A DNA stretch of 64,000 nt from Bacillota bacterium (GTDB taxonomy: Bacteria > Bacillota > Clostridia > Christensenellales > SZUA-584), in assembly GCA_023460085.1 (NCBI GenBank), contig JAEWRI010000046.1, positions 186,001 through 250,000 on the forward strand, in the 5' to 3' direction. Positions 16,827-25,148 of this stretch are shown here, piece after piece. The position numbers were made by a program, and so were the translations under genes. Each line of letters opens with the position of its first letter. Positions within the stretch are counted from its first letter, which is position 1. The notes below the pieces were generated by a model. The model ran no database searches. It saw only the letters and a program-made list of their open reading frames with translations, and had not been told where the DNA came from.

Positions 16827-17777
16827 TTATACCCTTTTATTGCGCCGGCTCAGGCTGTCGAATACGACCACGACAAAGAGCACGATACCGGTAATTACCT
16901 TCTGCCAATAATCGTTTGCGCCGATGATGGACATGCCATTGTTCAAAACGCCAATAATCGCCGCGCCGATAATTGCACCGGGGATATTGCCCTTTCCGCC
17001 GTTTACGCTGACGCCGCCTAAAACCGCCGCGGTCAGCACGTTCATCTCAAACCCTTCCGCGATATTCGGCTGCCCCGAACCTACGCGGCTCAGCATCACC
17101 AGCCCGGCAATACCCGTCAGAAATCCCAGCAGCGTATAGGTCATGGTACGGGTAAAATGAATGTTTATTCCGGCCAGTCTGGTCGCTTCCGTATTGCTTC
17201 CCAGCGCATAAAAGTGTCGTCCGATATAGGTCTTGGTCAGCAGTATGATACCAAATGCAATGACCGCGGCCATTATCACCCCGGGTATGGGAATTACCTT
17301 GAAAACATACCCCTGACCAATCACTTTCAAATAGTCGGGTATTCCATATACCGGATACCCCTTTGACAGCAGAAAGGTTGCGCCGCGCAGTGCGGTCATC
17401 ATCGCCAGCGTTGCAATCAGCGGCGGTATCCCCGTTTTGCTAATCGTAAAACCGTTGAACCATCCTATTCCCGTCGTCAGCGCAATACCGAGTATGACGG
17501 CAAGTATCGGGTTGAATTTCAGGCTGTCAATCATCAGCGCGACAGAGATGTTCATAATCGCTATCTGCGAACCGACAGACAAGTCCAGGCCGCCGCCCAG
17601 CAGAACGAACGTAAACCCGACCGTTACAATGCTCATCATGGATATTTGCCGGACGATGTTCATGGCATTGCCCAATGTGGAAAATGCGGGCGACAGAATT
17701 GAAAATACGACCACCAGCAATATCAATACGACGATAATCGCATATTTCTTTACAAATCTTGAAAGCGTCTGTGTCAT
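16827..17777 (-). CDS. Sugar ABC transporter permease (RbsC family, CUT2)
   Basis: A 316-residue membrane protein with eight to ten hydrophobic spans. Family motifs: GGGLDLSVGSQIAIMN near residue 60, TAALRG-like MMTALRGATFLLSKG, the coupling region ALGSNTEATRLAGINIHFTR and TAAVLGGVSVNGGKGN near 228, all as in RbsC. ATG after AGGAGGG. Only one permease gene is present, as usual for CUT2 importers that use a homodimer. It is 9 nt after the ATPase gene stop and followed by the polyol dehydrogenase. Confidence 0.94.
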   Translation of the reverse strand: MTQTLSRFVKKYAIIVVLILLVVVFSILSPAFSTLGNAMNIVRQISMMSIVTVGFTFVLLGGGLDLSVGSQIAIMNISVALMIDSLKFNPILAVILGIALTTGIGWFNGFTISKTGIPPLIATLAMMTALRGATFLLSKGYPVYGIPDYLKVIGQGYVFKVIPIPGVIMAAVIAFGIILLTKTYIGRHFYALGSNTEATRLAGINIHFTRTMTYTLLGFLTGIAGLVMLSRVGSGQPNIAEGFEMNVLTAAVLGGVSVNGGKGNIPGAIIGAAIIGVLNNGMSIIGANDYWQKVITGIVLFVVVVFDSLSRRNKRV

Positions 17778-17786
17778 AAAACCCTC

Positions 17787-19289
17787 CTAAGCAATGCCCG
17801 ATGCCATGGTGAGCACCTTATTTTGCGAGAACTCTTCTCTGTCCAGAAAACCAACGATTCTTTTTTCATTCAGAACCATCAGCCGGTCGGAAATATTGAG
17901 CAGCTCATCCAGCTCTGAAGAAATGAATATGATTGCCATGCCTTGTTTGGCAAACTCCCCGATCAGGTGATAAATCTCCTGTTTTGCGTTGACATCCACG
18001 CCTCTCGTCGGCTCGTCCAGAATCAGAATGCCCGGTTTGCTGGCAAGCCACTTGGCCAGTACCACCTTTTGCTGATTGCCGCCGCTGAGACTCTCGGCAT
18101 TGTCGTTCATGCTCGCCGCTTTGATCATCAGGTTGCACTTTTGAGCATCCACGATGGCTTTTTCCCGGCTCTTGCTGAGAAAGCCCCTGTTCGAAATCCT
18201 TTGCAAGATAGGCAGCGTGATATTCCAGGAGATTGGCAGGGAAAGTATCGCGCCATGCTGCTTCCTGTCTTCGGGGACATAGGCGATGCCAAATGAGACT
18301 GCCTGTTTGGGAGTCCTTATCGAAACCGGCTTTCCGTTGATAAGGATTTTCCCGCACTCCGCTTTGTCTGCTCCGAAAAGTATGCGTGCCAGCTCCGTTC
18401 TCCCGGCACCCAGCAGACCGGCGATCCCCAGTATTTCTCCGCTGCGTACCTTGAACGAGATGTCCTCCAGCCCGTTTCCGCCGAGCTCCTGGGTCTCCAG
18501 CACGACCTCCCCCTTCTCCCAGGTGGATTCAAATTCGATTTCCTCCACCTCTCGGTTGGCCATATGGCGAATCAGTTCCTGACGGGTGATGTCCTCCGTA
18601 CGGGTGGTCAGTATCTTTTTCCCGTCCCGCAGCACCGTCACGCGATCCGAGATGCGATAAAGCTCATCCAGACGATGAGAAATATAAATGATGGTTACGC
18701 CCTGTCGCTTCAGATGGCCTATCAGTTCAAACAGATCCTCGGTCTCTTTCGTGGACAAGGGAGCGGTAGGCTCATCCATAATCAGAATATTGGCATTCTT
18801 GGCAATCGCTTTTGCGATTTCGACCAGCTGCATCTTGGCGGTCGTCATATCCTCAATCAGTTCCGCGGGACTGATATTGATTTTCATGCTGTCCAGAACC
18901 TTCCGGGCTCTTTCGATATATTTCTTCTTATGATAAAAGCGGCTCTTATCATCCGATATTTTTTCGTCACCCATATAGATGTTTTCTGCTACTGACAGCG
19001 AAGGAAACAAATTAAATTCCTGATAAATGGTAGAGACGCCCACATTTTGGGCAAGGTGCGGCGTCATCTTTTCAAAAACCTGATCCTTGAACACCAGCCT
19101 GCCGGAATCCGCCACCTCCGCGCCCGATATAATTTTGATTAACGTCGATTTTCCGGCGCCGTTCTCACCGACCAGCGCATGGGTCTCCCCTTTGTGAAAA
19201 TCGATAGACACATCATCCAGGGCTTGTATGCCCGCGTAGCGTTTGGAAATATTCTGTATAGACAGCACATTGTCTGCGATGTTCGTCAT
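17787..19289 (-). CDS. Sugar ABC transporter ATP-binding protein (RbsA family, two ATPase domains)
   Basis: A 500-residue fused dimer of ATPase domains for the CUT2 importer. First domain: Walker A GENGAGKST near 38, Walker B ILIMDEPTAPL. Second domain: GAGRTELAR in place of a canonical Walker A, signature LSGGNQQK and Walker B LILDEPTRGVD. The first domain's signature region reads EDMTTAKMQLVEIAKAI and lacks the usual LSGG/LSVG. Degenerate sites in one half are common in RbsA proteins. ATG at 19289 after GGAGGAAAG; the ten-codon longer frame is rejected. Confidence 0.94.
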   Translation of the reverse strand: MTNIADNVLSIQNISKRYAGIQALDDVSIDFHKGETHALVGENGAGKSTLIKIISGAEVADSGRLVFKDQVFEKMTPHLAQNVGVSTIYQEFNLFPSLSVAENIYMGDEKISDDKSRFYHKKKYIERARKVLDSMKINISPAELIEDMTTAKMQLVEIAKAIAKNANILIMDEPTAPLSTKETEDLFELIGHLKRQGVTIIYISHRLDELYRISDRVTVLRDGKKILTTRTEDITRQELIRHMANREVEEIEFESTWEKGEVVLETQELGGNGLEDISFKVRSGEILGIAGLLGAGRTELARILFGADKAECGKILINGKPVSIRTPKQAVSFGIAYVPEDRKQHGAILSLPISWNITLPILQRISNRGFLSKSREKAIVDAQKCNLMIKAASMNDNAESLSGGNQQKVVLAKWLASKPGILILDEPTRGVDVNAKQEIYHLIGEFAKQGMAIIFISSELDELLNISDRLMVLNEKRIVGFLDREEFSQNKVLTMASGIA

Positions 19290-19346
19290 TCTTTCCTCCC
19301 TCTTTCTATGATCCATCAAGCTGCGCAGCCTGATTTCGAAAACCGC

Positions 19347-19381
19347 ACTGTACGCATTTCCTCATACGAAATGCGTACAGT
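19347..19381 (-). promoter_or_regulatory. Perfect 14-bp stem-loop between binding-protein and ATPase genes
   Basis: 19347-19360 and 19368-19381 are exact reverse complements with a 7-nt loop, in the 131-nt gap just after the binding-protein stop. There is no obvious U-run. By analogy with other ABC operons it may protect the upstream mRNA and give excess binding protein. The peptide importer at 6411-6442 has the same arrangement. Confidence 0.75.
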
Positions 19382-19420
19382 ACAGGCGTTCTTTTAATAG
19401 AAAGTCCCAGCTCGTGCTTG

Positions 19421-20437
19421 TTATTTGTTCAAATAATCCTGAACGTTAGCCATTGTCACGGGCACCGTATCATAGATGATGTTTCCTTCAACGGATTCCC
19501 CTTTGCTTGCCGCCACGCAGATGTCGACAGCACCGGGCAGCGCGTCATACGCACCCGACATCACGGTTCCGCGATAGCACGTACCCGCCCCAATCAGTTC
19601 CAGCGCCTTCGGATCGCCGTCCGCTCCGAAGAGACCGATGGTATCGCCGACATGTCCTTCCGCGTTCCAAACTTCATACGCGCCCAGAACACCGGTGTCA
19701 TTGATACCGCAGATGATCTGCATGTTGGGATGCGCCTGCAGGAAATTCTCTCCGAGTACGACGCCTTCGTCGCCCACACCGGCCTTCTGCCTGTCTACAA
19801 TCTGCACATTCGGAGCTTTTTCTGCCAGGGCGTCGGCAATACCGTTTGCTCTGTCGATGATGATGGGGATGTCCGGATAATCGAAGATACCGGCTTCAAT
19901 GACTTCCTGTGCCTTAAGCTCCGAATTCGCGTTTACCCAGTCCGCCGCCATGGTTCCCACCTGATACCCATACAGGTAGTTGTCCAGATTCAGCGAGCCC
20001 TGCGCGCCTTCCACAAAACCATCATACGTCATCACGAAGATACCTTTGTCGACCGCGGCCTTAACAGCATCCGCAATTCCAACATCGTCAAAAACGACCA
20101 TGATGATTGCCGTGCATCCCATGGAAATGAAGTTTTCCAGTGACGAAATCTGCTTGTTCAAATCATAATTTTCATCGGATACAACCACATCTACTCCCAG
20201 TTCATCGCACCGGCCCTGAATGATTTCCACCATCTTTGAGTAGAAAAGATTCTGGGTAGTTCCCATGGAAACGCCAATTTTCACGGGACGGGCATCCGCA
20301 GACGGACTTTCATTGGCTGCCGAAGAGGACGCGCTCACGGCCGCAGAGGAACCATCCCCGGACACTTTCGCACCGCATCCAGCCGCCATAACAAGCAGCA
20401 TCGCAACAGCCAAACCAATCAAAACAAATTTTTTCAC
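19421..20437 (-). CDS. Sugar ABC substrate-binding lipoprotein (RbsB family)
   Basis: A 338-residue extracytoplasmic binding protein. The N-terminal MKKFVLIGLAVAMLLVMAAGC is a lipoprotein signal with lipobox MAAGC (Cys 21), followed by a Ser/Ala-rich linker. The mature part has the periplasmic-binding fold of the ribose type: IGVSMGTTQNLFYSKMVEII, NLDNYLYGYQVG and CGINDTGVLGAYEV. Start GTG at 20437 after AAGGAGGAG. First gene of the polyol operon, with a 5' leader of about 350 nt after a strong promoter. Ligand unknown; context favours a polyol or hexose. Confidence 0.93.
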   Translation of the reverse strand: MKKFVLIGLAVAMLLVMAAGCGAKVSGDGSSAAVSASSSAANESPSADARPVKIGVSMGTTQNLFYSKMVEIIQGRCDELGVDVVVSDENYDLNKQISSLENFISMGCTAIIMVVFDDVGIADAVKAAVDKGIFVMTYDGFVEGAQGSLNLDNYLYGYQVGTMAADWVNANSELKAQEVIEAGIFDYPDIPIIIDRANGIADALAEKAPNVQIVDRQKAGVGDEGVVLGENFLQAHPNMQIICGINDTGVLGAYEVWNAEGHVGDTIGLFGADGDPKALELIGAGTCYRGTVMSGAYDALPGAVDICVAASKGESVEGNIIYDTVPVTMANVQDYLNK

Positions 20438-20765
20438 ACCTAATCTCCTCCTTTTTCTATGTTTCCATCCTTCGGCCTGCTGACCGAAATATAAATCAAA
20501 ACGAAATACACCCGGCTCGTATGATGCGCTGCCGCAGCCTACGCGGCATCAAACCGGCGGCCGTGCAATCATCATATACTCCGCATTGCTGTGATAGAAA
20601 GCGGTTAAATTCGCCATCTGTCTCTTTTTGTTTTTTTACATTGCGAAAGCCGTTCCCCAATAACCCTTTCCGGTATTCCAACCTCTTTTTTCGCTGCACG
20701 CAGCCTGTCAAACTGACATGGGCGCAGGCAACATTGTATTGGGTAAATGAAACTTGTTTTGGTTG
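20438..20765 (-). promoter_or_regulatory. Long untranslated leader of the polyol operon
   Basis: About 350 nt separate the predicted start site (near 20790) from the GTG of the binding-protein gene. I recognise no known riboswitch and no convincing gene. A weak 71-codon open frame (20496-20711) lacks a ribosome binding site. GC-rich self-complementary stretches occur near 20521-20553. Confidence 0.4.
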
Positions 20766-20796
20766 ATACTTAACACTATCATTTAATTTTAAGTAT
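20766..20796. promoter_or_regulatory. Candidate ROK operator ATACTTAA-N15-TTAAGTAT
   Basis: Exact 8-bp inverted repeats (20766-20773 and 20789-20796) begin 1 bp downstream of the -10 box and cover the expected start of the polyol operon. The divergent ROK regulator gene starts about 130 bp away. A repressor bound here would block transcription. Confidence 0.65.
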
Positions 20797-20797
20797 G

Positions 20798-20826
20798 ATT
20801 ATAGGACCTCTTTTTCGGTATGTCAA
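20798..20826 (-). promoter_or_regulatory. Full-consensus sigma-70 promoter of the polyol operon
   Basis: On the minus strand TTGACA (20821-20826), a 17-nt spacer and TATAAT (20798-20803): both boxes and spacing are ideal. Such a strong promoter directly followed by an inverted repeat implies tight repression. Confidence 0.85.
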
Positions 20827-20926
20827 GCCATGAATAGATACATTTTTCTCTTTTTTTATTGCGTTTATAAAGAGGTTTATGTTAAAGTATAAGTGTAATT
20901 TCCAACTTGAACCGGGGGCGACTGAC

Positions 20927-22054
20927 GTGGAGAATAAAGGTGTAACTTCGCTGAACGTAAAAATGATAAACCGAAATAATGTCTATAACCTGATATACAA
21001 GGAAATTTCCACGTCGAAACTTCAAATTGTTCAGAAGCTGGAGATGGGTATATCCACCGTAAGTCAGAACATCAAGACGCTGGAAGAGGATGGCCTCGTC
21101 GAACGGAATGGGTCCTTTGATTCCACAGGCGGACGCAAGGCGGACATCATTCAGATTATTCGCACGGCCCGGGTTTCCATCGGAGTCGGTATTTTAAAGG
21201 AATCGGTATTTATTGTCGCGGTCGATTTGTACGGAACCGTAATGCAGTCTGTTGCATTGAATATTCCCTATGAAACTACCCGGGACTATTATAAAACGCT
21301 GGGAGACAGAATCAATGAGTTTATCCGGGACAACCGGATCGATCCCGAATCCGTATTGGGCGTTTCCATTGCGACCCAGGGCATTATCTCGTCTGACGGA
21401 CAGTCTGTCAGTTACGGCGTCATTATGGATAACTCCGAAATGAAGCTGTCCCGCTTCTCGGAATTCATTCCTTATCCATGCCGTCTGGAGCATGACTGTA
21501 AGGCGGCAGCGTATCTGGAACTGTGGAAAAACAAGGACATCGACAGCGCGGCCGTTTTGCTTCTGAACCGCAATTTCGGCGGTTCCATTATCATCAACCG
21601 GCAAATTCACCAAGGAGCCCATATGCACGGCGGTGCTATCGAGCATTTATGCATCAATAAGGACGGTCCTCTTTGCTACTGCGGAAATCGCGGCTGTCTG
21701 GAAACGTATTGCTCCGCAAACACGATTGAAAACTCATCCGGCATGAACATTCAAACTTTTTTTGGGAATCTGAGAAAAGGCGTCAACACCTGCATTCAAA
21801 TCTGGTCGGACTATCTGGACAAGCTGGCGTTTGCCATACGTAATCTGGGCATCATCGTAGACGGCCACATCATTATAAGCGGCTATCTGGCACCGTTCTT
21901 TGTCGAAGACGATATCACCTATCTGCTGCACGCAACAAACTCCCCTCCCTTCCCGGTAGAGCGGAGTCAGATACTTGTAGGAACATACGGACAGTACACC
22001 CCCGCTGCCGGAGCTGCCCTGTATTACTTGGAAGAATTCCTGAAATCCGTATAG
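20927..22054 (+). CDS. ROK-family transcriptional repressor (NagC/XylR type)
   Basis: A 375-residue regulator with an N-terminal winged helix (about 10-70, with LQIVQKLEMGISTVSQNIKT) and a C-terminal ROK domain. The zinc motif CYCGNRGCLE is intact near residue 255, preceded by AHMHGGAIEH. The GTG at 20927 lies 8 nt after GGGGGC and gives the usual short lead before NRNNVYNLI; an ATG at 20879 would add 16 residues. It is divergent from the polyol operon and most likely represses it until a sugar or phosphorylated sugar binds. ROK repressors lack sugar-kinase activity. Confidence 0.9.
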   Translation: MENKGVTSLNVKMINRNNVYNLIYKEISTSKLQIVQKLEMGISTVSQNIKTLEEDGLVERNGSFDSTGGRKADIIQIIRTARVSIGVGILKESVFIVAVDLYGTVMQSVALNIPYETTRDYYKTLGDRINEFIRDNRIDPESVLGVSIATQGIISSDGQSVSYGVIMDNSEMKLSRFSEFIPYPCRLEHDCKAAAYLELWKNKDIDSAAVLLLNRNFGGSIIINRQIHQGAHMHGGAIEHLCINKDGPLCYCGNRGCLETYCSANTIENSSGMNIQTFFGNLRKGVNTCIQIWSDYLDKLAFAIRNLGIIVDGHIIISGYLAPFFVEDDITYLLHATNSPPFPVERSQILVGTYGQYTPAAGAALYYLEEFLKSV

Positions 22055-22093
22055 CTCATTCCCCTCAATGTAAAGCGTCAAAGCGCAAGGCGC

Positions 22094-22822
22094 TCAGTTT
22101 TGCTGCGAGGCCTTGCGGCGCTTCGCTGTCAGGGCGCCAATCATCTTCAATATCTTGTTCTTGAATTTCGCCAGCAGAAAAACCAGTATACACAGCACAG
22201 CCAGCAATATCCCCGACATCAGATAGCCCCCCTTAAGTATCTTGCTGCCTGCAGCGCAAAGCACGAGCACCGGAAGGAAACTGCCGCAGTACACCGCCAG
22301 CGCATAGTGCAGTGTGCGGATCTTCGTTTTCGCGGCCACATAAGGAATAAAGCCGTTGGGCAAAATCGGGATGAGGCAGGCCACCACCGTCATGTATGCA
22401 GGCGTATCGGATTTTAGCAGAAAGTCGAGCTTGGAGTCCTTTCTTTCTATGGGCCTGAGCTTATCCATCTGCACCCCGAACCGCCGCGCCGCCATGAAAA
22501 CAATCACGCTGGCCGCCACTGAGGAGAGATGGCACACGAAAAAGCTGCGCCACGCGCCGTATACGATACCGGCGGCAATCTGTATCGGCGCGCCCGGCAA
22601 CACCACGGAGACAACCTGCACCACCTGAAGCAGCGCGGTGCACACCAGTCCGGAAAGCCTGTCGCTTGAGCGCAGATAATGCTCTATCTCGGCAACATTG
22701 CCGCTCTGCAGCAGCGGTATCAATTCCGGCATGGCCTGCAAAAACGCAAAATAAACAAGCCCTGTGGCGAGAAACAGAATAATCACCGCGGCAGCCATGC
22801 GAATCAACAGATTCTTGATCAT
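22094..22822 (-). CDS. TVP38/TMEM64-family (DedA-like) membrane protein
   Basis: A 242-residue integral membrane protein with about five hydrophobic spans. The core motif is present: VVSVVLPGAPIQIAAGIVYG near residue 70, and IPILPNGFIPYVAAKTKI near 157, characteristic of the SNARE-associated/VTT domain. A basic C-terminal tail follows. Members are thought to act in membrane lipid handling. The ATG at 22822 is preceded by GAGAGATTCGG. It converges with the ROK gene and is not obviously part of an operon. Confidence 0.87.
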   Translation of the reverse strand: MIKNLLIRMAAAVIILFLATGLVYFAFLQAMPELIPLLQSGNVAEIEHYLRSSDRLSGLVCTALLQVVQVVSVVLPGAPIQIAAGIVYGAWRSFFVCHLSSVAASVIVFMAARRFGVQMDKLRPIERKDSKLDFLLKSDTPAYMTVVACLIPILPNGFIPYVAAKTKIRTLHYALAVYCGSFLPVLVLCAAGSKILKGGYLMSGILLAVLCILVFLLAKFKNKILKMIGALTAKRRKASQQN

Positions 22823-22959
22823 CCGAATCTCTCTTTCCCGAATCAGAAAAATATCCTTGTATGTTTTGATTATATACCAACGCAGCCATAAATATCTATA
22901 TTTTTATCCTTTCGTATGCCAACCTGCGCACGATATCCGTGGCCTTTTGATACGCTTTC

Positions 22960-22968
22960 TGATATAAT
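22960..22968 (+). promoter_or_regulatory. Extended -10 promoter (TGATATAAT)
   Basis: TG-A-TATAAT lies 25 nt before the hydrolase start codon; no good -35 is seen, as allowed for extended -10 promoters. Confidence 0.5.
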
Positions 22969-22992
22969 TCACGCAATTACAGGAGATAGCCG

Positions 22993-23760
22993 ATGAAAGA
23001 ATACATTGTCAGCCGCACCGGAGCTGCGCTTCGATTTCATGATCTTCCGGGAGAGGGTACCCCCATACTGTTTGTTCACGGTCTCGGGTGCGCAAGCTCA
23101 TCGGACTATCCGCAGGTGGCGGCCCAGCCGCAGCTGAACAGCCACCGCCGAATACTTGTAGATCTGCTGGGCGCGGGTTTCAGCGACAAACCGGAGGATT
23201 TCGGCTATACCGCCGACGACCACGCGGAAACGCTTGCAGAGCTTGTGGAGGGTCTCGGTATTCAGCGTTTCGTTCTGTTTGGCCATAGTCTGGGCGGCGC
23301 CGTCGCAATCACATTGGTGGTTAAAAGCAAAAAGCAGGTCGATCGGCTCATACTGAGCGAAGCCAACCTCGACGCGAGCGGAGAGGGCTCAACGAGCAAA
23401 ACGATTGCCGGATTTGAACTGCAGGAATTTCTGACCAATGGCTTCAGGGAGCTCATTCGGAGCAGCCGGGAAGAAGGAAACGGAACATGGGCAGCCTCTC
23501 TTTCGCTGTGGCTGCCCAAAGCCGCTTACCGGCTCTCGCGCTGTGCCGCAGAAAATCGCCGCCCCTCGTGGCGCGACATGCTGTACTCGCTGGACTGCCC
23601 CCGGACATTCATCTTCGGGGAGAGGTCTCTGCCTGATACGGATACGGAAGCGCTGGCTGCACACGGCATCCGCATCGAAATCGTTCGCGGCGCAGGCCAT
23701 TCGATGGCATGGGAAAATCCCGCCGGACTGGCACAGGCGATACAAGCCGGAATGCAATAA
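22993..23760 (+). CDS. Alpha/beta hydrolase
   Basis: A 255-residue cytoplasmic hydrolase. Motifs: oxyanion FVHGLG near 27, nucleophile elbow FGHSLGGA near 96 and the terminal GAGHSMAWENP with the catalytic His near 236. The acid is probably in the FIFGERSLPDTDTE segment. Such proteins cleave esters, lactones or related bonds and the substrate is not predictable. ATG after AGGAGATAGCCG. It is followed at 30 nt by two acetyltransferase genes and a DUF3795 gene in the same direction, likely one transcript. Confidence 0.88.
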   Translation: MKEYIVSRTGAALRFHDLPGEGTPILFVHGLGCASSSDYPQVAAQPQLNSHRRILVDLLGAGFSDKPEDFGYTADDHAETLAELVEGLGIQRFVLFGHSLGGAVAITLVVKSKKQVDRLILSEANLDASGEGSTSKTIAGFELQEFLTNGFRELIRSSREEGNGTWAASLSLWLPKAAYRLSRCAAENRRPSWRDMLYSLDCPRTFIFGERSLPDTDTEALAAHGIRIEIVRGAGHSMAWENPAGLAQAIQAGMQ

Positions 23761-23790
23761 CGCTCCCATCCTGTTTTTGAGGAGGTTTCA

Positions 23791-24279
23791 ATGGATATAC
23801 ACTTTGGCAGCATCGGCAGGGATCAGCTGGAAGCATGCGCCGCGCTGATCCGTGAAAGCTTTTTAACCGTCGCGGAGGAATTCGGATTGACACAGGAGAA
23901 CTGCCCCACGAACGGCGCCTTTCTCAAAGCGGATCGCCTCGCCACGGATATGGACAAGGGCAACGCGCTGTTCGGCCTGTACGAGGGCACTGCGCTGGTG
24001 GGCTTTATGGAACTGGAGCAGGGCAGGGATGACGCGGTAATACTGGAGAAGCTGGCTGTGCTGCCCGCCTGCCGACACCGCGGATACGGCAAAAATCTGT
24101 TGGACTACGCCAAGGGAACGGCGCACGGCATGGGCGCCCGCAAACTGCTCGCTGCAATCATTGAGGAGAACACGGTGCTGAAGCAGTGGTATCTGGACAA
24201 CGGATTTATCCATACCGGCATGAGAAAGTTTGACCACTTGCCTTTCACCGTAGGTTTTTTGGAATGTGAAATATTCTAA
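23791..24279 (+). CDS. GNAT-family N-acetyltransferase
   Basis: A 162-residue acetyl-CoA-dependent transferase. The motif A segment LEKLAVLPACRHRGYGKNLLDYAK binds acetyl-CoA (R-x-x-G-x-G/A pattern), and VLKQWYLDNGFIHTG is the usual C-terminal strand-helix. ATG follows GAGGAGGT. Next to a second GNAT gene with a 14-nt gap. Substrate unknown. Confidence 0.88.
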   Translation: MDIHFGSIGRDQLEACAALIRESFLTVAEEFGLTQENCPTNGAFLKADRLATDMDKGNALFGLYEGTALVGFMELEQGRDDAVILEKLAVLPACRHRGYGKNLLDYAKGTAHGMGARKLLAAIIEENTVLKQWYLDNGFIHTGMRKFDHLPFTVGFLECEIF

Positions 24280-24293
24280 CCGGAGGATTCAGT

Positions 24294-24728
24294 TTGATAA
24301 CACTGCGGGAAATTGACCGGAACAACTTCTGGGACTGCGTATCGCTTTCCGTGGCGGACGTGCAGCAGGAGTTCGTTACAACCAACGCTGTTTCCATCGC
24401 GCAGGCGAAGGTGCAGCCGGAGTGCATGCCTCTGGCCGTTTACGACGGCGATACGATGGTAGGGTTTCTGATGTACTGCATTGACGAGGATGACGGCGAA
24501 TACTGGATCTATCGCATGATGATCGACAAAGCGCATCAATCGCGTGGATATGGCGCACAGGCGCTGAAGCTTCTGCTGGATGTCATCCGGCAGGACGCCT
24601 CCCGCCATTGCGTATACCTGGGCGTGCATCCCGAAAGCATTGCCGCCGTAAAGCTCTACGAGCATGCGGGCTTTGCATTCACCGGGCAGGTATTCGGCAG
24701 CGAACATATTATGAAGCTGGAGTATTGA
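24294..24728 (+). CDS. GNAT-family N-acetyltransferase (diamine acetyltransferase-like)
   Basis: A 144-residue acetyltransferase. YRMMIDKAHQSRGYGAQALK is the acetyl-CoA motif and VKLYEHAGFAFTG closes the fold; the pattern YWIYRMMID is typical of spermine/spermidine-type (BltD/PaiA-like) enzymes. Start is TTG at 24294, 7 nt after CGGAGGA; no ATG fits. It is 14 nt after the previous GNAT gene and 4 nt before the DUF3795 gene. Confidence 0.86.
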   Translation: MITLREIDRNNFWDCVSLSVADVQQEFVTTNAVSIAQAKVQPECMPLAVYDGDTMVGFLMYCIDEDDGEYWIYRMMIDKAHQSRGYGAQALKLLLDVIRQDASRHCVYLGVHPESIAAVKLYEHAGFAFTGQVFGSEHIMKLEY

Positions 24729-24732
24729 GGGT

Positions 24733-25041
24733 ATGGATAAAAGCCTGACAGGGATATGCGGTGCGTACTGCGGCTATTGCGAATGGAAGGACAGAATGAA
24801 CTGTCCCGGCTGCCCCGCGTGTCACGGCAACCCATTCTGGGGAGAGTGCGCCATCGCGCGGTGCGCAATGGACCGCGATTTCACGCACTGCGGGGAATGC
24901 CCCGCGCTTCCCTGTGCCGCGCGTCAGGCCGCCTTCGATCATCCGGAACACGGCGATCGCGGCGAAAGGCTGTGCAATCTGAAGCACTGGGCGCAAGGAG
25001 TTGATACCTGCCTGCGGCTGCGGGCATTGCCGAAAAAATAA
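24733..25041 (+). CDS. DUF3795 Cys-rich protein
   Basis: A 102-residue protein with eleven or so Cys residues arranged as CGAYCGYC, CPGCPAC, C-AIARCA and CGECPALPC, the DUF3795 pattern, probably binding metal or an iron-sulfur cluster. No function is established for the family. Starts with ATG 4 nt after the previous stop, so coupled to the GNAT gene. Confidence 0.85.
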   Translation: MDKSLTGICGAYCGYCEWKDRMNCPGCPACHGNPFWGECAIARCAMDRDFTHCGECPALPCAARQAAFDHPEHGDRGERLCNLKHWAQGVDTCLRLRALPKK

Positions 25042-25148
25042 CACGCGCAAGGCCCCTTATTCATCCGTCGATGCCGAGAAAACAGCATGAACATCCTCCC
25101 CGTGAAGGTGGGGTGGCATCCATGCCGTTTCCTCCCCTACTATCGGCT

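Noticed and set aside
20496..20711. A 71-codon frame in the polyol operon leader
   Set aside because: No convincing ribosome binding site, no recognisable protein features and it lies within the untranslated leader.
22081..22105. Short inverted repeat AGCGC-AAG-GCGCT after the ROK gene as a terminator
   Set aside because: Only a 5-bp stem with a weak T-tract, partly inside the neighbouring gene; not enough to call.
25092..25114. GC-rich stem-like sequence (CCTCCCC...GGTGGGG) resembling the end of an IS200/IS605-type element
   Set aside because: The pairing is imperfect and there is no transposase or second end nearby; too short to call an element.
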